Shown piece by piece: positions 53,201 through 62,000 of a DNA stretch of 64,000 nt. The notes below the pieces were generated by a model, which searched no databases, was not told the origin of the DNA, and saw only the letters and a program-made list of their open reading frames with translations. The DNA is from Anolis sagrei (lineage: Eukaryota; Chordata; Lepidosauria; Squamata; Anolidae). Made by a program: the position numbers and the translations under genes. Positions within the stretch are counted from its first letter, which is position 1; each line of letters opens with the position of its first letter. The DNA is taken from contig NC_090023.1 in the NCBI RefSeq assembly GCF_037176765.1, forward strand, positions 46,641,366 through 46,705,365, written 5' to 3'.

Positions 53201-55051
53201 TTTTTCAGCCTAAAAAAGGGGCTGAAAAACTAGGCTTATACTTGAGTATATACAGTCATTGTTCTGTCGCCGCTGGAGCTAAAATTAAATGCTTTAAGAG
53301 AGGATGCAAGGCTAGCGTCCAGCGGGAAGCCCGGGGGCCCGAGAAGGAGCCTTTAGAGGAACTTTCCCTATTAAGCAGGCTTTAGGAGACTTGGAGCTTA
53401 AATACAACAGTCTTTATTAATGAACAAGCAGGAATTGTAAAATTTCTAAATAGTGTATTGGCTTCTGCAGTCTTGTTTGCAGGAAACAGGCACTATCTTC
53501 AAGAAAACTTTAACAGAAAATTTCCCCTTTAAAGCTCCTCCCAAGCTGCTGTGAACTTAAACCTAACTGGTTTGAGTCTGCTACCGGCTGAACTGTGTCT
53601 CAGAACCGAAACAGACGTACCATCAGGCTTGAAATCACTTAGCTGAAGATGAAGAGCTGTTATTCCCTCCGGAGGTCCTCAGGGCTGTAAAGCTGTTCCC
53701 TGGAACCCTTTGGGAATCCGTAGAGGCCTTCAATCTGTTCTTCCCCAGGAAGTCGTTCTTCCCCAGGAACTCTTAAAAGACGAAGCCTTTGCACAGGAGG
53801 AACATCTGTACGCATTCTCTGCCTTTGGCCACCTTTGCTGTGACTAACTAAAAAATGGCCCTTTCCCTCCAAAAAGCAAAAAAGGGGGCAGGACCAGGGA
53901 TCCTAACTATAATTGGCAGGTGGCTTACCCTATGATTGCAGCCTATAACAGGAAGCCACCCTCCTGCAAAATCCCAAGCCTGGGATTGCAAACAAACATT
54001 AACTGCAAAGCAAACAAAATAGGAGCCCCTGGTACAGCTGTACCAGCACAGTCATATATATAGTTTTGAATAGTAAGAGAAGGGATTTTGACAAATTGGG
54101 CTTGTTGTGGAAACAAAGATTGGTGATAAAGTTTCAACGGAGGCACCTTTTCCCCATGACAATTTTTCCAGGAGTGAATTTTCCTTCTTAAGGGTAGATT
54201 TATCTCACTTCCTGTTGTATCATCCCCGTTCATGAGTCATTTCTTACTCAGGGACTGTCTATACCTGGACTGGAAACACACCACAGAATCAGACTGAAGG
54301 ACCTAGAGAGGCCCACAAAAACTTCCAGAAATATTTTTGGAGCATGAATAAATGAAACTGTGGCTATCAAATCCTAGGAAAGGGGGGTCATGTTATATTT
54401 TTCCCAACTCCCCTCCTCCATCACATGTGAGTGATACAATATCAAAATTCATAGGAAATAATGGGAATTCTTTTACAGCTTAGCATACCTGTATTTACTT
54501 GAGTCTAATCACCATCAAATCAAATGCGCACTTCAATTTTCAAAACTCTGAAACAAAAAAAGTATTTGCTGACCAATATAATGCGCAGTAGCAAAAGTTG
54601 CACTTGTTGTAATATCGCCATTACTGCCAGTTGCTGCCTGCTTAGAATTCCTTATTTAAAAACAAAAGTGATAGAGCACCAAAGCTTCAAGCAATGGAAA
54701 AGAAAACCTTGGGGTGCATCTACACTGTAGAGTGAATCCATGTTAACTGCATTAGTTCAATGCTATGGAATTATGGGGCTGTAGTTTTACAAGGCCTTGA
54801 GACTGCTCTGCCAAAGAGTGTGGATACCTCACCAAATTACAAATACCACGATTACATATCATTGAGCTATGCCCATTAAATTACAGAGGGCATCCCTCAA
54901 ATAGGAGCTCCAGGTGCTCCTGAAGCAGCTTTCCCTATTGCTTAGGCTCAGCAGTAAGATGACTGATTAAGTGAATCTTATGCGCACCCTAACTTTGCTA
55001 AGGTGATTTAGCAAAAAAAAAAAAGAAAGAAAGAAAGAAAGAAAGAAAAGA

Positions 55052-55091
<40 letters not shown>

Positions 55092-58000
55092 CATTAGATT
55101 TGAGTAAGTCTAATGAACAGAACACTTTGATTGTGCTTTTCCTGCTTGGCAGGGGGTTGTACTAAATGGCCCATGTGGTCTTTTCCAATTCTATGATTCT
55201 AGGATGACAGTGTAATGCTAGTCTGGAAGAAGCCATTGAAATCAACTTCGTTATTCAGACACTTCAGCAAACTGTGGTTTAAAAAATGAAGATTGTTTCA
55301 CCAACACAGGATATCAAAGGGGAGCAGAGAAGGGTGTGTGTGTGAAATATGCATTTCATAGGTCACTTATGAAGACAGTGATGCCTAAACTAAGCGAATG
55401 TTCCATTTTACATTTTTTGTCACCTATTCTCGAAAAAGTTCAAAAAATCTGAACATGAGTCAACAGTGTGATATGGCAGCCAAAAAAAGCAATGTGAGTC
55501 TAGGCTGTATCAATAGGTGTATAGTGTTGAGCTCAAAGGTAGTTGTAGTCCAACTTCATTCTTCTTTGGCCTAATCACACCTGGAATACCGTGTCCAATT
55601 CTGGGCACAATTAAAGAGCGATGTTGACAAGACAGAACATGTCCAAAGAAAGGCATCCAAAATGGTCAAGTGTTTGGAAGCCAAGAAATTACTTAGAGAA
55701 ATGGGTATGTTTAGCTTGGAGAAAAGAAGGCTGAGAGGGGAGATGAACGCCATGTTTAAGTATCTAAAAGGACACCACCTTGAGGAGAAATAAGCTTGTT
55801 TTCTCCTGCTTTAGAGACCATGACATGAATTCAAATTGCAGGAAAAGAGATTCCACCTAAATATCAGGAAGAATTTCCTGATGTCAGAGCTATTCAACAG
55901 CTGAATATGTTGTTGACTTGGAGAGTAAAAGGCTCTCCTTCTCTGAAGGTTTTTAAACAGAGACTGAATGACCATCTCTCAGGAGTGCTTTGATTGTGTA
56001 TTCTTGCTTGACAGTGGGCTGGATGGCTCATAGGGTCCCTTCCAACCCTATGTTTCTATCTATATTTGGCAGCCAGGTTTGCACAAAAACTTTAAGGTCT
56101 GTGCCAATTTACATAATATTTAATCCACTTCAATTAAATTTGGACATGTTATAATTGATGTGTACAACACTTGTGAGAAAAATCAAGAGGATTATAACAG
56201 CGAGAGCAAAAGCATATCACAAGGACCTGACCAAAAGGCCTATAAGAAGTACAATTACAAGTTTCTGTAATGGGATCATGAAAAGCCATTCAGAACACAA
56301 AACTGCCTCTTAACGTAAAGTCTCAACCAGAACATGTTTCATTCTGATGACACAATCCTGCTCAATACACAATTACACTCCCCCCCCCCCCCCCCAGCTA
56401 GTTGTACACATAGGATTGTATCTCGAGACAATTACAGAAGTGCCACACATATGTTAGGTTATTTTTTAAAATCCTGAAAACTGAATAAACACACAGAGAG
56501 TACACAGTTTCATTTCAACGGCAAGAGTTAGTAGAGAAAATGTATTACTCATGTTTAAACAGTATTTTTACTGCTACTCTGGTAGAAGACGTGCTAAACT
56601 GGTTAACTTACACAATGAAAACTATTTCAGCATTCTTCTATATAGAGAGGAGGAAAGTCCAGCAACTGAGATTTTTTTAAAAAATTTTTTTCTGTATTTC
56701 AAAGCTCTAGATCCAACGGCTTTTAAGTCAAAATTTAAGTCAGACAACTTTACAAAACTGTGCTTCATTTCTATCATTGCCATACCCGAGCAATGATAGA
56801 ATACAATACTAAGCAACAGTAACACTGTGTGGCACATAATTTAGAAATAATCAATAAGCCATTATCCTCAGCAAACCCATCCTTTACAACAGTGTTTCCT
56901 TCTATCGAAAGAAAACTTGACTAAGACCTATAGCACAGCACAGTGTTCTGTACTACATAGTGTATTACAGAGGAAAAGAAAAAAGGTCCAAAGTTACAAA
57001 AGGATTACAAGAACTCAGAGCACAGATGGAGAAAAGAGTCACCCCTCCACACATAAATGAGTGACAGTTTGGACAAAAGTTATAACACTAAAATCACCTT
57101 TCGATAATTACTTAATGTTTTTATTGTAAACACAGGTAGAATAACATCAAAGTCAGTCACCATTTCAAAATACCTACATAATGTTGTTTATTTATTTATT
57201 TATTAACTATATTTATATTCCGTCCTTCTCACCCCGAGAGGGACTCAGAGCTTATCACAGAACACATATACGGCAGACATTCAATTCCATTATACATACA
57301 CTGACAAGACAGACAACTGTACATACATAGAGGTATATATAGGCTTTCCCACCAGGAATCTCCACAGGCTTTTGGAAGTGTGACCCTTTCGGAGATTAAT
57401 TGGCATTCACATTTTTTGGAATAATCATAACCTTTATTCTCTTAATATTCTCTTGATAATCATAACCTTGGTTAATATTCTTAATATCTCCCATGTGTCA
57501 GTCGACATTGCTCCCCTCCCACCCCCTCTCCTCCCACCCTCAAGGAACAGTACTCCCTTTTGACAATTTAGACTAATTCTCCAGGGTATCATTTGGGCAG
57601 TCTCTCTCTTGATGAACACACATTATAGTGCATACAGATGCACATATATTACATATGATAGCACACATGAAATAACGAGTAAGTAGTATCAGTATTGTTG
57701 TTTATTCGTTCAGTCGTTTCTGACTCTTCGTGACCTCATGGACCATCCCACACCAGAGCTCCTTGTCGGCCATCACCACCTTCAGCTCGTTCAGTCAAGC
57801 CAGTCACTTCAAGGATAACATCCATCCATTTTGCCCTTGGTCGGCCCCTCTTCCTTTTTCCTTCCATTTTCCCCCGCATCATTGTCTTCTCTAAGCTTTC
57901 CTGTCTTCTCATTATGTGGCCAAAATACTTCATCTTTGCCTCTAAAATTCTTCTCTCCAATGAGCAGTTGGGCTTTATTTCCTGAAGTATGGACTGGTTG

Positions 58001-59015
58001 GATCTTCTTGAGGTCCAAGGCACTCTCAGAGTTTTCCTCCAACACCACAGTTCAAAAGCATATACCTTCCCTCAGCCTTCCTTATGATCCAGCTCTCACA
58101 TCCGTAGGTTACTACGGGAAATACCATTGCTTTAACTATGCAAGCTGATCCATGAGGTCACGAAGAGTCGGAAACGACTGAACGAATGAACAACAACAAC
58201 TATGCGGTTCTTCGTTGTCAGTGTGATGTCTCTACTCTTCACTATTTTATCGAGATTGGTATTGCTGTCCTCCCAATAAGTAAACGTCTTGCCTGGCTGC
58301 AGTCCGCGTCTGCAGTAATCTTTGCACCTGGAAAAACAAAGTCTATCACTGCCTCCACATTTTCTCCCTTTATTTGCCAGTTATCAATCAGTCTGGTTGC
58401 CAGAATCTTGGTTTTTTTTTTTTAAATGTTTAACTGCAACCCAGCTTTTGCACTTTCTTCTTTCACCTTGATTAGGCTCCTCAGCTCCTCCTTGCTTTCG
58501 GCCATCGAAGTGGTATCATCTGCATATCTAAAGTTGTTAATGCTTCTTCCAGAAATTTTAATTCTAGCCTTGGATTTGTCAAGTCCCGCACATCGCATGA
58601 TGTGTTCTGCATACAAGTTGAATAGGTTGGGTGAGAGTATACAACCCTGCCACACACCTTTCCCAATCTTGAACCAGTCTGTTTATTTATTTATTTATTC
58701 CCACCCATATCAGCCTGAAGGTGACTCAGGGTGGCGAACAGTCAGCACAATTCGATGCCATATATAAAATACATACATCAAAAAAAATCACATTACGATG
58801 TATCTAAAAACATCAAAACAGTGAACAATAAAAATTTTAAAACTATGTCGTCATGTCCAGTCCTCATCCGTTCCATCATCTTAGCCGTTCCTAGGTCATT
58901 TTCCAATTCAAGTTTGTCTGATTAAGCTGAGGCTCCTAAAGCTTACTCAAAGAGCCAAGTTTTCAGTTTTCTTCAAAGTTTTTTCCAAGTTTTTTCTCAT
59001 GCTCAGTTCTTACAT

Positions 59016-59048
<33 letters not shown>

Positions 59049-62000
59049 GTCCTGTTTATTTCAGAAGAATTGATATTAGTAACCTCCATTTTATAGTGGA
59101 ACCCCCAGTGAAAAAAATTGTAACTGGTGTCACTCCCCCTCCTATCAGCACCATTAATAACATGCTTACAGAAATTCTGAAAGTTAAAAGTCACTGACTT
59201 CCTAGCTAAATCAAACCTCCCACTGCACTAAAGCAGCAGCCCTCCAAGGAAAAGCTTGTTTGCTACTATGAATGCTTGCTATGTATTTTAAACCTGTGTG
59301 ATTTTAAACAAATGTTTTAGTAATCTAATGTTTTAATGAACTATTTTATTGCTATTATTTATTACTGTTCTTGGCATTGAATGAACGCTTGTTGTGAAGC
59401 TGCCCTAAGTTCCCTTCCAGGGGTGAGGACGGGATACAATTATGTGAAATAAACAAATAAATAAAGTAACACAAAAAAACAACAACAAATGAATTCACCT
59501 TATCAAAAGCACACATATTCAGTATATTAAATGCAAATAATTCATTTGTATAGCACTGCCCTGTGAAAGTTTGTTGGTTTTTTGAGGCGCAAGTTGCTTC
59601 TCAGCTTTAACAAAACTATCAAGCCCTTATTGTTTATCTTTCCCAGAACTGCTGTGTAAAAATATTAAAATGTGGAAACTAAGAAAACTACAAAATAGTA
59701 TGCAGGGCAAAAACTTATGCGTGACTGATCTGTAGCAAAATCTACAACAGACTTATTCCAATTATACATTCAATGGTTTCAGGAACCTAGTTTCAGTATC
59801 TTTCTTCTTGCATTTTTTGTTTTTTAAAAAATGAACAACTTTGGAAATTGTCTATACACATTTACTGACTCATGAATCCAATAGAAAGTAACAGAATCAT
59901 ATAATCTTAAAGCTAGAAGGGCCATTTGGTCAAACACTTTGTCATGGGATTAATTTATATTTCATGCACATGTTAGACACATAGCCTGAAGGTCACCTTA
60001 TATATTATATTCTTAATATTTTTTTGCATGAAACAAGGTTTGAGTACACTGAACCATTAGAAAGGAAAGTATCTTTATATCAGCCATCCATGTGGACATT
60101 TATACAATTATAAGATGCTCATCCAACTTAAATAACTTGTATGAACCAAAAGCACATATTGAGCATCCTTTTTCCGAATGCTCCAAAACTGTCCACATGT
60201 GAGGCTTGGATAGTGACACCTTTGTTTTCAAATACAGGCAGTCTCTGAGTTACAAACATCCGACTTACTAATAACTCATAGTGAAGAACAGGGCGAGACA
60301 ACAGGAAGTGAGAGAAACCTACCCCACAGACGGGAAATTCACTCCTGAAAGTGTTATCATAGGGGCAAGGTGTCTCAACTGAAGCTTTATTACCAATCTT
60401 TATTTCCACAACAAGCCTTATTTTTTTCAAAATCCAATTATCACAGGGACAGAAAGAGAGATGATAACTTATGACAGGGGTACAGATAGCAAAACAAACC
60501 CTTCCCTATGCTATCCAAAGCTACAAAAAATATATTTTGGGGTGGAGTTACACTTAAAAATGCGCCTGTCCTAACTTACATACAAATTCAACTTAAGGAC
60601 AAACCAACAGAATCCATCTTGTTTATTAACTTGGGAACAACCTGTAGTTCAATGTACACTAACCTTGAACATGAAAGGCACTGCAAACTAATTCAACCAG
60701 AGAAGTCAGCCATAGCAAAGCACTTGATGAACCAACCTGGGCACAGCATATTATTTGAGAACACAGAAACACTGAACCACTCTAACAACGATCATGTCAG
60801 ACTACACAGAGAAGCCACTGAAATCCACAACCATATGGACAATTACAACAGAAAAGAAGCAACCATAAAAATGAACAAAATCTGGCTTCTAGTACTAAAA
60901 AATACTCTAAAATCAGGACAGTAAATAAAGAACAACTCTCAAAAACCAGGGGAATTCCAGATAAGAACCAATCAGGGCCAGGTAATCACCTCCCAACAAA
61001 GGATTCCCTCAGGAAAGAGGCAGCCAACATTTGAAGCTGCAAGGTTATTCAATGCTAATCAAGGTGGCCAACTGCAACATTCACATTTGCCTCAAGCAGA
61101 CAATAGTTATTTCTCCCACCCTCAACATTCCACACTTACCTAGTTTCCCACAAACCTCACAACTTCTGATGATACCTGCCATATATGTGGTATCAGGATA
61201 GAATGCTTCTGGAACATGGCCATACTGCCTGGAAAACTCACAGCAACCCAGTGATTCCAGCCATGAAAGCCTTCCATGACACATCCTATGTGTCTTATGA
61301 TGCAATGCTGTTTTACATAGCCAGTCAACAGAGCTTTTATGGAAATCCACAAGGTTATACATTCCTGTCCATTTAGCTGTACTTAAAAAAAACAAACCCA
61401 CCACCTTAGAAACTAATCAAGGTGATGGAACTGCAACATTCACACTTCCTTCAAATAGACAAGAGTTCTTTCCTCCCACTCCGGACATTTCACAGATATA
61501 TAAACATTACTTGCCTAGTTTCCAACAGACCTCACAACCTCTGAGGATGCCTGCCATAGATGTGGGTGAAACGTCAGGAGAGAATGCTTCTGGAACATGG
61601 CCTTACAGCCTAGAAAACTCACAGTGACCCACATTAACCTTGTTTCATAAACAAAATTATTATTTTTAAATGTGATGCATAAAATGATATCCAGGGTATG
61701 CGTATCAGGAAAGAAACAAATTTAGTTCATTTGATGGTTAGACCTGGGTGTAATCGGCAAGATATTTCACTGCATAGATGCAAATATTCCAAAATCTGGA
61801 GGGGAAATGCAAAAGTCCTTCAGGTCAGAAGCAGCAAGAAAGGGATACTCAACCTGTAAGAACCTCCCTGGTCAACAAACAAAAACTTTTTCAAGAGCTT
61901 GGATGTACCAACTCAGCTCTCTTTCTCCAAAGACATATTAAGTAAGTACAAACTTTGCAAAGAGAGCCAGCCTGGTTAAGCTGTTTGGGACCCGCCTACC

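Larger units (their letters stand above)
52637..54261 (-). mobile_element. TA-flanked MITE (CAGGCAGTC family) split by two insertions
   Basis: The left end CAGGCAGTCCCCATGTTAC and right end ctcagggactgtcta are those of the intact copy at 60235-60644 in reverse. The halves are 52637-52750 and about 54056-54261; between them lie the MITE at 52756-53255 and the LTR fossil at 53260-54050. Confidence 0.75.
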
